The notes: generated from the letters alone by a model not told the origin. A stretch of 64,000 bases of DNA from Billgrantia sulfidoxydans (GCF_017868775.1 NZ_CP053381.1:1054001-1118000), one strand, 5' to 3'. Numbered from the stretch's first letter, positions 52,840-63,202 are shown. Made by a program: numbers and translations.

Positions 52840-53995
52840 GCAGGCGATCTCGTCTTCGGTCGTCGTGGCCCGGGTGTGCCGGGGCTGCATGTCCATGCGC
52901 TTCGCGGCTCGGCTGCGGCGCGGGTCGCGCGGCTTCCTGGCGATGCGACACACGCTCGGCCACCGTCTCCGGGTCTGGTTGGAAAAGTACCAGATCCGCG
53001 GGGCCCTCGGGAGCGAATCTGCGTGACCCAGGCACGTTGAGCAGTGCCACCACGGGCACCGCCAGGGCGGCTGCCATGTGCATGGGGCCCGTATCCGGCG
53101 TGACGAGCCGTGGGAGCTGAGAGAGCACGGCCGCGAACTCGCGCAGTGGCAGTGGCGGCAGGAGGCGGCCGTGAACGCCGCAGGCAGATGCCAGGGCGGG
53201 AAGGTGGCGTGCCTCCTCTGGCCCCAGCAGGACCAGATAGGGCTGGCAGCGTGCCTCGAGCGCCCGCAACAGGGCCTGCCAGAAGGGGAGAGGCAGGCGC
53301 TTGTCGAGGTGGCCGCCAACGAAGATGCCGATGGCGCTGGGCGGCAGCGACTGCCTCGCCAGCAGCGCCAGTGCGGCGTCATGCTCCTGCGGGGACAGCA
53401 CCAGCCAGGGGCGCGGCTCGCAGGCCAGGCCCAGGGGCGCCGCCAGGCTGTTGGCCAGTGCATGGGCGCGGGCCGGGGCAGGCCCCGCCACCCAGTCATA
53501 GGTGGCTTGCAGCCGACCGCATTGCCCCATCGTCTGCCGTGCGCCGCAAAGCTGGACGAATAGCCAACTGGTGAGGGAGCCCTCGCCGACCTGAACGGCC
53601 AGGTCGTACTCACGCCGCCGCAGTTCGATCAGCAGCCGCCACAGACGCCAGGGGCGCAGTACCATGCTGCGGCTCAGGGAGTAGTAATGCGCCAGCGGCA
53701 TACCGACGAACAGCGTCTGGGTCGCGTCCGTCCCCAGGTAGTCGAGCTCGATCTCAGACCGCTGCTGTGTCAACGCCTGGATCAGGCGAGCACCGATGAC
53801 GGCATTGCCGATCCGAAAGTTGGGACGCACCAGCAGGATTCGCCGTGCTCCCAGCAGGGTTTCGGGTGTGGCGGGCCGTCCGGCTCGGGCATGTTTCGTC
53901 AATGCTCGGTAGAGCCAGGCCTTGGCGCCACGCTCCAGGCGCTTTCCCAGCTTGCGCATGGCCGGGTGGCGGCGGATCGAAGTCAGCAGGAACAT
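52814..53995 (-). CDS. Glycosyltransferase family 9 (heptosyltransferase-like)
   Basis: This 393-aa protein shows the GT9 N-terminal RRILLVRPNFRIGNAVIG and the C-terminal nucleotide-sugar segment VTPDTGPMHMAAALAVPVVAL, as in LPS heptosyltransferases (RfaF/WaaC/WaaQ). It probably adds a sugar to the LPS core at the inner membrane. The last about 35 residues are unusual: rich in H, R, A and P, and overlapping the regulator gene by 26 bp. This tail may be a read-through extension of a shorter ancestral protein. It is first in an operon with the PmrA/B-like genes and eptA. Confidence 0.87.
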   Translation of the reverse strand: MFLLTSIRRHPAMRKLGKRLERGAKAWLYRALTKHARAGRPATPETLLGARRILLVRPNFRIGNAVIGARLIQALTQQRSEIELDYLGTDATQTLFVGMPLAHYYSLSRSMVLRPWRLWRLLIELRRREYDLAVQVGEGSLTSWLFVQLCGARQTMGQCGRLQATYDWVAGPAPARAHALANSLAAPLGLACEPRPWLVLSPQEHDAALALLARQSLPPSAIGIFVGGHLDKRLPLPFWQALLRALEARCQPYLVLLGPEEARHLPALASACGVHGRLLPPLPLREFAAVLSQLPRLVTPDTGPMHMAAALAVPVVALLNVPGSRRFAPEGPADLVLFQPDPETVAERVSHRQEAARPAPQPSREAHGHAAPAHPGHDDRRRDRLHAHPAGGG

Positions 53996-54041
53996 GCAGG
54001 CGCTCCTTGATGGGGTGACGCCTGCACTTTCCCCGCTCGGT

Positions 54042-54058
54042 CTTATCGCAGCCTTAAG
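54042..54058 (-). promoter_or_regulatory. PmrA-like box before the heptosyltransferase operon
   Basis: The plus strand reads CTTATC-GCAGC-CTTAAG: one perfect CTTAAG and one near match with a 5-bp spacer. It lies 47 bp before the glycosyltransferase start and so would control the whole operon including the regulator. Confidence 0.6.
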
Positions 54059-54068
54059 CGATCGCCAC

Positions 54069-54590
54069 TCAGGCCATGCGCTTGAGGCTTCGCTCGCCTA
54101 GCCACCACTGATGGGCGAGGGCGGCGATCACATGCCCGCCGATCAGCAGCCACATCAAGTTGGCGAGTACTTCATGAGTTTCCTCGAAGGCCTCTTCGAT
54201 CCACTCGATCTCTGGGCCAGCCGGAATCAGCGGCAGGCCGAAGAAGGCCACGCCGTGGCCGCTGCCCCAGGCGGTGAGCACGCCGCTCACCGGAATCGCC
54301 AGCAGGAGCAGATAGAGCGCCAGGTGGCCGAGGCGGGCGGCACGGCGCCAGTGCGCCGGTGGCGCCACCCGGCCGTGGTTATGCCAGCGCCAGGCCAGGC
54401 GGAAGACGAGCAGCACGAGCAGCGCTATGCCGAGGCTCTTGTGCAGGCCCATCAGGTTGGCCTTGCCGAGTTCCTCAAGCGCTTCCATCCACCAGTCGCT
54501 GGCAAGCAGGAACAGCACCAGCACGGCCATGGACCAGTGCAGGACGCGGGAGACGAGACCATAGCGGTTTTCGGTATCGAGCCAGTTCAT
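54069..54590 (-). CDS. Cytochrome b561 family protein
   Basis: This 173-aa four-helix membrane protein has the haem-ligand histidines of bacterial cytochrome b561: RVLHWSMAVLVLF, LMGLHKSLGI, EETHEVLANLMW and HVIAALAHQWW. It would pass electrons from ubiquinol, and family members can quench superoxide. It carries its own PmrA-like box and lies just upstream of the glycosyltransferase operon, so it may belong to the same regulon. Confidence 0.9.
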   Translation of the reverse strand: MNWLDTENRYGLVSRVLHWSMAVLVLFLLASDWWMEALEELGKANLMGLHKSLGIALLVLLVFRLAWRWHNHGRVAPPAHWRRAARLGHLALYLLLLAIPVSGVLTAWGSGHGVAFFGLPLIPAGPEIEWIEEAFEETHEVLANLMWLLIGGHVIAALAHQWWLGERSLKRMA

Positions 54591-54636
54591 CGGGTCACTC
54601 CTTGAAGGGGTACGTGACCGTTTTACCCGGCGCTAC

Positions 54637-54653
54637 CTTGCGGGAGCCTTAAG
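54637..54653 (-). promoter_or_regulatory. PmrA-like box before cytochrome b561
   Basis: The plus strand reads CTTGCG-GGAGC-CTTAAG. One hexamer is perfect and one has two mismatches. The spacing to the start codon (47 bp) equals that of the box before the heptosyltransferase gene. Confidence 0.5.
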
Positions 54654-54688
54654 GCTTCGTTCATGTCGCGTTCATCCGGCGCCAGCGC

Positions 54689-55594
54689 TCAGCGCTGACC
54701 GCCCCAGACACTCTCCAGCACCTCGAGTGCGGCGGCGATGGCCGGTTCCTCGCTGCGCTCGCGTCGCCACACGAAGCACAGCGCACAGGGCAGGCGCAGC
54801 CCCTCGACCACCACCAGGCCGCGTTCCTGGCGCTCGGCCATGGCCAAGGCGTCGCGGGCCAGGCTCAGGCCCACGCCGGCGCGCACCAGGTCGAGCATGC
54901 ACGCCTCCTGGTCCACCTGGGCCACGCCGTTGGGCGTGACGCCGAGCGGGTCGAGCACGCCATGCAGCAGCCGGTAATGGGCCGAAAGCGTCGGTGTGAC
55001 GATCCACGGCAGGGCGGCCAGGCTCGCCCAGTTGCTGGCGGCCACTCGGCTGCCCCAGCCGGGCGGTGCCACCAAGTGATAATCGAAGTGGGTCAGCTCA
55101 CGATAATCGATCTCCGGCGCCTCCGGGCCGGGGCCTTCACCGGGCGGCGCGAGGAAGAAGCCCACATCGAGTTCCTCGCGGCGAATCCACTCCAGCACGC
55201 TGCCGCTCATGCCGTGCTGCAGCTCGGTCTCGAGCTGTGGGGCGCGCTCCACCAGGCGATGCAGGAAGGCACCCAGACGAATGAACTCAGGATCGACGAT
55301 GGTGCCGATGCGCAGCCTGCCGTGAAGGGTGCTGTGCAGGGCGCGGGCGCTCTGCTCGAAGGCGGCCATGGCCGCCAGTGCCCGCTCCGCCGCGGGCAGC
55401 AGGGCGTGGCCGTCGGCGGTCAGCGCCAGGCCCTGGGGGCGGCGACGAAACAGCGTCAGCCCCAGCGCCTCCTGCAGGTGCTTGAGCTTGAGACTGACGG
55501 CGGGCTGGGTCAGGTGCAGGCGCTCGGCGGCGCGGGAGACGCTGCCTTCTCGGGCCACGGTGACGAAGGCGCGCAGGGTGGGAAGATCGTGCAT
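54689..55594 (-). CDS. LysR-family transcriptional regulator
   Basis: This 301-aa regulator has an N-terminal winged helix-turn-helix (GSVSRAAERLHLTQPAVSLK) and a periplasmic-binding-like effector domain (about 90-295). It is divergent from mmsA, and the shared 172-bp region holds a perfect palindrome next to its own start. This points to autoregulation and control of mmsA and the GMC gene. The effector is unknown; related loci respond to 3-hydroxypropionate. Confidence 0.9.
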   Translation of the reverse strand: MHDLPTLRAFVTVAREGSVSRAAERLHLTQPAVSLKLKHLQEALGLTLFRRRPQGLALTADGHALLPAAERALAAMAAFEQSARALHSTLHGRLRIGTIVDPEFIRLGAFLHRLVERAPQLETELQHGMSGSVLEWIRREELDVGFFLAPPGEGPGPEAPEIDYRELTHFDYHLVAPPGWGSRVAASNWASLAALPWIVTPTLSAHYRLLHGVLDPLGVTPNGVAQVDQEACMLDLVRAGVGLSLARDALAMAERQERGLVVVEGLRLPCALCFVWRRERSEEPAIAAALEVLESVWGGQR

Positions 55595-55611
55595 GGCGGC
55601 TGCCGCTGAGA

Positions 55612-55630
55612 ATATAAGTAGAGCTTATAT
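55612..55630. promoter_or_regulatory. LysR-type operator palindrome
   Basis: ATATAAG-TAGAG-CTTATAT is a perfect 7-bp inverted repeat with a 5-bp spacer, 18 bp before the LysR start and 137 bp before mmsA. It fits the T-N11-A style of LysR sites. Confidence 0.6.
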
Positions 55631-55766
55631 CTGGCTTTTGGATTTCTCAATTGATTGTGGCGCACGACACGGTAGGCTTGATGATCAAAGTACCGCCTGT
55701 GCTGAATGAAAGCCGCGCACGACGCGACAGCCAGCGACATCAGCCAACGACAAGACGAGAACCCTC

Positions 55767-57278
<1,512 letters not shown>

Positions 57279-57297
57279 GCCGGTCGGGAGAATCCTC

Positions 57298-58950
57298 ATG
57301 GCAGAGCAGGAATTCGACTACATCGTGGTGGGCGCCGGCACTGCCGGCTGCCTGCTGGCCAACCGCCTCAGCGCCGACCCGGCCAACCGGGTGCTGCTGA
57401 TCGAGGCGGGCGGGCGCGACAACTACCACTGGGTGCACATCCCGGTGGGCTACCTCTACTGCATCAACAACCCGCGCATCGACTGGTGCTTCAAGACCGA
57501 GCCCGACGAGGGGCTCAACGGGCGCTCGCTGATCTACCCGCGCGGCAAGACCCTGGGCGGCTGCTCCAGCATCAACGGCATGCTTTACATGCGCGGCCAG
57601 GCCCGCGACTACGACGGCTGGGCCGAGCAGGTGGGCGACGACGACTGGCGCTGGGAGAACTGCCTGCCCGACTTCATGAAGCACGAGGACCACTACCGCC
57701 TGGACGAGGGCGGCGACGCCGATGCCGCCCACCGCGACTTTCACGGCCACGGCGGCGAATGGCGCATCGAGAAGCAGCGTCTCAAGTGGGAAGTGCTCGA
57801 CGACTTCGCCGAAGCCGCGGTGCAGGCGGGCATCCCGCGTACGCGAGACTTCAACCGCGGCGACAACGAGGGCGTCGACTATTTCGAGGTCAACCAGCGC
57901 TCGGGCTGGCGCTGGAACGCGGCCAAGGCCTTCTTGCGCCCGGTGTGCGAGAAGCGCAGCAACTTCACGCTATGGCACTCCGCCCAGGTGCATCGACTGC
58001 TGTTCGAGGAAGGCAGCGGCGGCAAGCCCCGCGCCAGCGGGGTCGAGCTCGAACGTGACGGTGCCGTTACCCAGGTCAAGGCCAGGCGCGAGGTGATCCT
58101 GGCCGCCGGCGCCATCGGCTCGCCTCAGCTGCTGCAGCTCTCCGGCATCGGCCCGGCGGGGCTGCTCGCCGAGCACGACATCCCGCTGGTGCACGAGCTT
58201 CCCGGCGTCGGCGAGAACCTGCAGGATCACCTGCAGATCCGCTCGGTCTACAGGGTCACCGGCGCCAAGACCCTCAACACCCTGGCCGCCTCGTGGCTGG
58301 GCAAGGCGGCCATCGGCGTCGAATACCTGCTGCGCCGCACCGGGCCCATGAGCATGGCGCCCTCGCAGTTGTGCATCTTCACCCGCAGCAGCGACGAGTA
58401 CACACACCCCAACATCGAGTACCACGTCCAGCCGTTGAGCCTGGAGGCCTTCGGCCAGCCGCTGCACGACTACCCGGCGATCACCGCCAGCGTGTGCAAC
58501 CTCAACCCCACCAGCCGCGGCAGCGTGCGCATCAAGAGCCGCGACCCGCGCCAGGCCCCGGCCATCGCGCCCAACTACCTCAGTACCGAAGAGGATCGCA
58601 AGGTGGCGGCAGACTCGCTGCGGGTCACCCGGCGCATCGCCGAGCAGCCGGCCTTCGCCAAGTACCGCCCCGAGGAGGTCAAGCCCGGCGTGCAATACCA
58701 GAGCGACGACGAGCTGGCACGGCTGGCCGGCGACATCGGCACCACCATCTTTCATCCGGTGGGCACGGCCAGGATGGGGCGCGACGACGACCCCATGGCG
58801 GTGGTGGACTCGCACCTGCGCGTGCGCGGCATCGAGGGGCTGCGGGTGGTGGATGCCAGCATCATGCCCACCATCACCAGCGGCAACACCAACTCGCCGA
58901 CACTGATGATTGCCGAGAAGGCAGCGGGCTGGATTCTCACGGGCGGGTGA
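57298..58950 (+). CDS. GMC-family FAD oxidoreductase, probable 3-hydroxypropionate dehydrogenase
   Basis: This 550-aa flavoprotein starts at the ATG at 57298 (GGGAG upstream). It shows the FAD fold YIVVGAGTAGCLLANRLS, the GMC signatures YPRGKTLGGCSSINGMLYMR and AAGAIGSPQLLQLSGIGPAG, and the catalytic C-terminal FHPVGTARMG and SGNTNSPTLMIAEKAA. Such genes are often annotated as choline dehydrogenase. Paired with mmsA and a divergent LysR gene it matches the hpdH-mmsA arrangement for 3-hydroxypropionate oxidation in Pseudomonas. The substrate is inferred from that context. Confidence 0.88.
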   Translation: MAEQEFDYIVVGAGTAGCLLANRLSADPANRVLLIEAGGRDNYHWVHIPVGYLYCINNPRIDWCFKTEPDEGLNGRSLIYPRGKTLGGCSSINGMLYMRGQARDYDGWAEQVGDDDWRWENCLPDFMKHEDHYRLDEGGDADAAHRDFHGHGGEWRIEKQRLKWEVLDDFAEAAVQAGIPRTRDFNRGDNEGVDYFEVNQRSGWRWNAAKAFLRPVCEKRSNFTLWHSAQVHRLLFEEGSGGKPRASGVELERDGAVTQVKARREVILAAGAIGSPQLLQLSGIGPAGLLAEHDIPLVHELPGVGENLQDHLQIRSVYRVTGAKTLNTLAASWLGKAAIGVEYLLRRTGPMSMAPSQLCIFTRSSDEYTHPNIEYHVQPLSLEAFGQPLHDYPAITASVCNLNPTSRGSVRIKSRDPRQAPAIAPNYLSTEEDRKVAADSLRVTRRIAEQPAFAKYRPEEVKPGVQYQSDDELARLAGDIGTTIFHPVGTARMGRDDDPMAVVDSHLRVRGIEGLRVVDASIMPTITSGNTNSPTLMIAEKAAGWILTGG

Positions 58951-59168
58951 GGAAGGGGGTAGGTAAAAATTACGTCATCGACGCAAAATAGTATTTGACG
59001 TGGGTGCCTGAACAGAGCAAGATGCGTGCAGTTGGTTAGCAAGTCGAACATCGCAGGTGGTCATCGAAACGCTCATGGCGTCTTGATTTCCCGGTGAAAA
59101 GTTTCTTGTTTTACCCACTGCAACTCGGGTATTTCCCGGAAAATCAATGCTATTAGAGGAATTCGATA

Positions 59169-59375
59169 ATGGCTACCGGTACTGTCAAGTGGTTCAACGA
59201 CACCAAGGGCTTCGGCTTCATCTCTCCGGACGACAACGGCGACGACCTGTTCGCTCACTTCTCCGAGATCCAGGCTGACGGCTTCAAGACTCTGCAGGAC
59301 GGTCAGAAGGTCTCCTTCGACGTCACTCAGGGCAAGAAAGGCCTCCAGGCTTCCAACATCAAGGTCATCGGCTAA
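59169..59375 (+). CDS. CspA-family cold-shock protein
   Basis: This 68-aa single-stranded nucleic acid binding protein has both RNA-binding motifs, KGFGFI and DLFAHF, in [19 protein letters not shown]. It melts RNA structure and acts as an RNA chaperone. GAGGAA lies before the ATG. The 218-bp region upstream is AT-richer and contains repeated TTTCCCGG segments (59088-59095 and 59130-59137) that could form leader structures, as in other csp mRNAs. A terminator follows. Confidence 0.96.
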   Translation: MATGTVKWFNDTKGFGFISPDDNGDDLFAHFSEIQADGFKTLQDGQKVSFDVTQGKKGLQASNIKVIG

Positions 59376-59400
59376 GCTTCAGCTTGCCCTGATCTGATGT

Positions 59401-59441
59401 GCCACCTCGGTGGCGAAAAGGCCCGCGCAAGCGGGCCTTTT
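59401..59441 (+). terminator. Terminator after the cold-shock gene
   Basis: An 11-bp perfect stem AAAAGGCCCGC/GCGGGCCTTTT with a GCAA tetraloop (59416-59441) ends in TTTT. A smaller hairpin GCCACC-TC-GGTGGC (59401-59414) lies just before it. This is a classic intrinsic terminator. Confidence 0.9.
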
Positions 59442-59562
59442 GCATTTCTGCACGCCTGGGTCATATTCAATTTGGATCTTAATGGATTTCTAAAAATAAC
59501 TTTTTAGAATATGAGGCTGCCGTCACAATGGACTCAGCTCCCTGTGAACGGAACCCTCGACC

Positions 59563-61332
59563 ATGCCGCTGGATGCCTGGATCTCCCTCGCCGTCGTCCT
59601 TGTCGTTTTCCCCCTGATGGCCTTCTCCCGCCTCGGCCCCGACATCGTCCTGCTGGGGGCGGTCATCCTGCTGCTGACCCTCGGCGTGATCGATCCGGCC
59701 CAGGCCCTGGGCGGCTTCTCCAGCACCGGCCTGTTCACCGTGGCCTTCATGTACGTGCTGGTGGCCAGTATCCGCGAGACCGGCGGCATCGACCTGATCA
59801 TTCGTCACGTGCTCGGCCGGCCCCGTAGCGAGGGTCGCGCCATGGCGCGGCTGCTGCTGCCAGTGGCGAGCCTGAGCGGTTTCCTCAACAACACGCCCGT
59901 GGTCGCCACCTTCATCCCCGCGGTGCTGAGCTGGAGCCGACGCCTGCAGCTGTCTGCCCATCGCCTGCTGATGCCGCTCAGCTTCGCTTCCATTCTAGGT
60001 GGCACCATTACCCTGTTCGGTACCAGCACCAACCTGGTGGTGCATGGGTTACTGGTCGAACGCCGCCCCGACCTGGACATGGGGCTGTTCGACATCGCCT
60101 GGGTCGGGGTGCCGGTGGCGGTGGCCGGGTTGCTCTACCTGCTGCTGATGGCGCCGCGCCTGCTACCGGCGCGACGCGACGTGGCCAGCCCCTTCGCCAA
60201 CCCGCGCGAGTACACCATCGAGATGGAGGTCGATCCCGCCGGGCCGCTGGTCAACCGCAGCGTGGAGGAGGCCGGGCTGCGCCACCTGCAGGAACTGTTC
60301 CTGGTAGAGATCGAGCGCGACGGCAACGTGGTCAGCGTGGTGGGCCCCGGGGAGCGACTCAAGGGTGGCGACCGGCTGGTGTTCGCCGGGACCAGCGAAG
60401 GAGCGGTGGAGCTGCAGCAGATGCGTGGCCTGGTGCCGTCGCGGCATGGCGAGTCGAGCCTGGAGAAGGAGTTCAAGGAGCGCCGCCTGGTGGAGGCGGT
60501 GGTGTCGGATCAATGCCAGTTTGTCGGCCAGCGCATTCGCGACGGCCACTTCCGCACCCTCTACGGCGCTGCCGTGCTGGCGGTATGTCGCGGCGGCGAG
60601 CGGGTCGCCGGCAACCTGGGGCAGGTGCGCCTGCAGCCCGCCGACGTGTTGCTGCTGGAGGTGCGCCCCCCGTTCATCGAGCGCCATCGGCAGTCTCGCG
60701 ATTTCCTGCTGATCAGCCAGGTCAACGGCCAGGCGCGTCCCAACCACGAGAAGGCCTGGCTCGCCTGGAGCATTCTCGCCGCAGTGGTCGCGCTCGCCAC
60801 CCTCGGCGTGATGAGCATGATGAACGCCGCCATGCTGGGCGCGGCAGCGGCGCTCATCACCGGCTGCTGCTCGGTGGGTGCGGCCAAGCGGGGACTCGAT
60901 ACCCAGGTATTGCTGACCATCGCCGCCTCCTTCGGCCTGGGTGCCGCGCTGGAGCACTCCGGCGCGGCGCAGGCCCTGGCCAGCGGCGTGTTGGGGCTGG
61001 CGGGCAGTTCCCCCTGGGCGCTGCTGGTGGCGGTCTACGTGCTGGTGAGCCTGCTCACCTCGGTCATTACCAATAATGCCGCGGCGGTCATCACCTTCCC
61101 GGTGGTCATGGCCGGCGCCGAGGCGCTCGGCGTCAATCCGATGCCCTACGTGGTGGCGGTGATGTTTGCCGCCTCGGCCAGCTTCCTCACGCCGATCGGC
61201 TACCAGACCAACCTGATGGTGCTCGGCCCCGGCGGCTACCGCTTCGGCGACTTCCTGCGCGTGGGAGGGCTGCTCAACCTGACCACCGCGGCGGTGGCGC
61301 TGGTGCTGATTCCCCTGGTGTGGCCTTTCTGA
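59563..61332 (+). CDS. SLC13-family permease with two RCK C-terminal domains
   Basis: This 589-aa inner-membrane carrier has a split membrane part (about 1-195 and 395-589) and two soluble TrkA-C/RCK domains between them (about 205-290 and 300-385, with NRSVEEAGLRHLQELFLVEI and GQRIRDGHFRTLYGAAVLAV). The conserved SNT-type motifs FLNNTPVVATFIPAV, FGTSTNLVVHGLL, ITNNAAAVITFPV and IGYQTNLMVLGPGGY mark the sodium:sulfate/dicarboxylate group. Sulfate or another anion is the likely substrate. It follows an AT-rich gap of 187 bp. Confidence 0.9.
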   Translation: MPLDAWISLAVVLVVFPLMAFSRLGPDIVLLGAVILLLTLGVIDPAQALGGFSSTGLFTVAFMYVLVASIRETGGIDLIIRHVLGRPRSEGRAMARLLLPVASLSGFLNNTPVVATFIPAVLSWSRRLQLSAHRLLMPLSFASILGGTITLFGTSTNLVVHGLLVERRPDLDMGLFDIAWVGVPVAVAGLLYLLLMAPRLLPARRDVASPFANPREYTIEMEVDPAGPLVNRSVEEAGLRHLQELFLVEIERDGNVVSVVGPGERLKGGDRLVFAGTSEGAVELQQMRGLVPSRHGESSLEKEFKERRLVEAVVSDQCQFVGQRIRDGHFRTLYGAAVLAVCRGGERVAGNLGQVRLQPADVLLLEVRPPFIERHRQSRDFLLISQVNGQARPNHEKAWLAWSILAAVVALATLGVMSMMNAAMLGAAAALITGCCSVGAAKRGLDTQVLLTIAASFGLGAALEHSGAAQALASGVLGLAGSSPWALLVAVYVLVSLLTSVITNNAAAVITFPVVMAGAEALGVNPMPYVVAVMFAASASFLTPIGYQTNLMVLGPGGYRFGDFLRVGGLLNLTTAAVALVLIPLVWPF

Positions 61333-61408
61333 GGCGCGTCGCTCTCGCCGTCGTCATGGCTTTGCGGTAGGGTGTCGGCTTTGCAGACTGCGACGAAGGA
61401 AGCCAGCC

Positions 61409-62074
61409 ATGAGCCACCCCGGCGAACTGATCATCGAGCCGAAGAGCGGTCGCGCGGCCGATGCCTGTGTCTTCATCCTGCACGGCCTGGGCGCCGATGG
61501 GCATGACTTCGAGCCCCTGGTGCCGGCGCTGCCGCTGAGAGCAGGACTCGACGTTCGCTTCATCCTGCCCCATGCGCCGCGGCTGCCGGTGACGATCAAC
61601 GGCGGCATGGTGATGCCAGCGTGGTACGACATCCACGAGATGAGCCTCGACCGGCGCGTCGACACGGCGCAGCTGGTGGCCTCCGCCGAGCGCATCCAGG
61701 CGCTGATGCAGGAGCAGATCGGCCACGGCATCGACAGCCGGCGTATCATCCTCGCCGGTTTCTCCCAGGGTGGGGCGGTGGCCTATCAGGCCGCGCTTTC
61801 GTTCGACGCCCCGCTGGGCGGGCTGCTGGCCATGTCCACCTACTTCGCCACCGCCGAGACCGTCGCGCTGGCCGAGGCCAACCGCGAACTGCCGATCGAA
61901 ATTCACCACGGCACCTTCGACCCGGTGGTACCCGAGTCGCTGGGCAAGGCGGCCTACCAGCGCCTGCAGGCGTTGGGTTACGCGGTGCACTACCAGACCT
62001 ATCCCATGGCCCACGCGGTGTGCCCGCAGCAGGTGGGTGACATCGCCGACTGGCTGAACGCACGGCTGGGCTGA
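61409..62074 (+). CDS. Alpha/beta-hydrolase carboxylesterase (YpfH/EstB-like)
   Basis: This 221-aa hydrolase is of the phospholipase/carboxylesterase family. The oxyanion segment is FILHGLGADGHDFEPL and the nucleophile serine is in LAGFSQGGAVAYQ. The aspartate is in HHGTFDPVVP and the histidine in PMAHAVCP. It is cytoplasmic, with no signal. It acts on short esters or thioesters, or removes acyl groups from proteins. It is 5 bp before the prenyltransferase gene, so the two are co-transcribed. Confidence 0.92.
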   Translation: MSHPGELIIEPKSGRAADACVFILHGLGADGHDFEPLVPALPLRAGLDVRFILPHAPRLPVTINGGMVMPAWYDIHEMSLDRRVDTAQLVASAERIQALMQEQIGHGIDSRRIILAGFSQGGAVAYQAALSFDAPLGGLLAMSTYFATAETVALAEANRELPIEIHHGTFDPVVPESLGKAAYQRLQALGYAVHYQTYPMAHAVCPQQVGDIADWLNARLG

Positions 62075-62079
62075 ATGCG

Positions 62080-63012
62080 GTGAGCGACGCCACGGCCGAG
62101 GCCTCCCTGATACGGACCTGCCTGCGCAGCAGCCGGCCGAACTTCCTGGTCCTGGCGCCGCTGTGCGCGGGCCTGGCGATGACCGCGGCCTGGGCAGAAG
62201 GCCTGGCGTTCGCCCCGCTCGATGCGCTGCTGGTACTGTTCGGCGCGCTGCTGGCCCATGCCGCGGTGAACCTGTTCAATGAGCACCACGACTTTCACTC
62301 CGGCCTCGATGCGCTGACCGAGCGCACACCGTTCTCCGGCGGCAGCGGCGCGCTGCCCGAGCGGCCCGAGGCCGCCCGTGCCGTGCGGGTGGCGGCCTGG
62401 GCCTGCCTGGCGGGGGTGATGCTGATCGGTGCCTGGTTCCTGTGGCGGGCGGGGCCGGTGATGCTGCTGTATGGCCTGGCGGGGCTCGGCCTGGTGCTGG
62501 CCTACACCGGTTGGCTGACGCGCCGGCCCTGGCTCTGCCTGCTCGCCCCGGGGGCGGGTTTCGGCCTGCTGATGGTACCGGGCGCCCATCAGGCGCTGAC
62601 CGGCACGCTGTCGGCCACGGTGGTGGCGGCAGCGCTGGTGCCCACGCTGATGGTCAGCGCACTGTTGCTGATCAACCAGGTGCCCGACATCGACGCCGAC
62701 CGCCGGGTGGGGCGCGATCATCTGGCGATCCGCCTGGGGCCGCTGCGGGCCGCCCGGCTGGTGGCGCTGCTGCTGGCGGCCGCCTTCGCGGTGGTGCCCC
62801 TGGCCTGGTGGGCCGGGGCGTTGCCCACCACGGCCTGGCTGATGTGGCTGGCGCTGCCGGTCCTGGCGTGGCTGCTGCGTGGCCTGTGGCGCTTGCCGGC
62901 GGGCGTGGCGCAGGGCGAGCTGGCGCCGCTGCTGCCCTTGATGGGACTCAACGTCGTGCTGCTGCTGGCGAGCCTGGCGCTGCTCAACGTCGGGCTATGG
63001 CTGGCGGGTTGA
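62080..63012 (+). CDS. UbiA-family prenyltransferase
   Basis: This 310-aa protein has about eight helices and both aspartate-rich motifs that hold the prenyl diphosphate: NEHHDFHSGLD (about residue 68) and QVPDIDADRRVGRDHLAIRL (about 202). It resembles the MenA/UbiA-like group, but no quinone or haem O genes are nearby, so the acceptor is unknown. It uses a GTG start at 62080; the ATG 5 bp earlier is followed at once by a stop. Confidence 0.87.
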   Translation: MSDATAEASLIRTCLRSSRPNFLVLAPLCAGLAMTAAWAEGLAFAPLDALLVLFGALLAHAAVNLFNEHHDFHSGLDALTERTPFSGGSGALPERPEAARAVRVAAWACLAGVMLIGAWFLWRAGPVMLLYGLAGLGLVLAYTGWLTRRPWLCLLAPGAGFGLLMVPGAHQALTGTLSATVVAAALVPTLMVSALLLINQVPDIDADRRVGRDHLAIRLGPLRAARLVALLLAAAFAVVPLAWWAGALPTTAWLMWLALPVLAWLLRGLWRLPAGVAQGELAPLLPLMGLNVVLLLASLALLNVGLWLAG

Positions 63013-63115
63013 GGTGCGCCGAAGCCCGGTGACGCGCCATCCTGCGCGGCGGAGAGGGATTCCAAGTGGCAGACGAGCTCGGACTCTGACAGGCTTGGGG
63101 TAGCAGGGTCCTGCT

Positions 63116-63134
63116 CCCCGGGCGTAGCCCGGGG
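63116..63134 (+). terminator. Hairpin after the prenyltransferase gene
   Basis: A perfect 8-bp stem CCCCGGGC/GCCCGGGG with a 3-nt loop is preceded by the palindrome AGCAGG-GT-CCTGCT (63102-63115). There is only a short TT after the stem, so termination is uncertain. It lies in a 190-bp gap without a gene. Confidence 0.4.
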
Positions 63135-63202
63135 TTGAGTCGAGCGGGATCGATCCCAAGGTGTACAGGTGGTACCTGGCCAGTCAGCACAAGGAGACCG
63201 TG

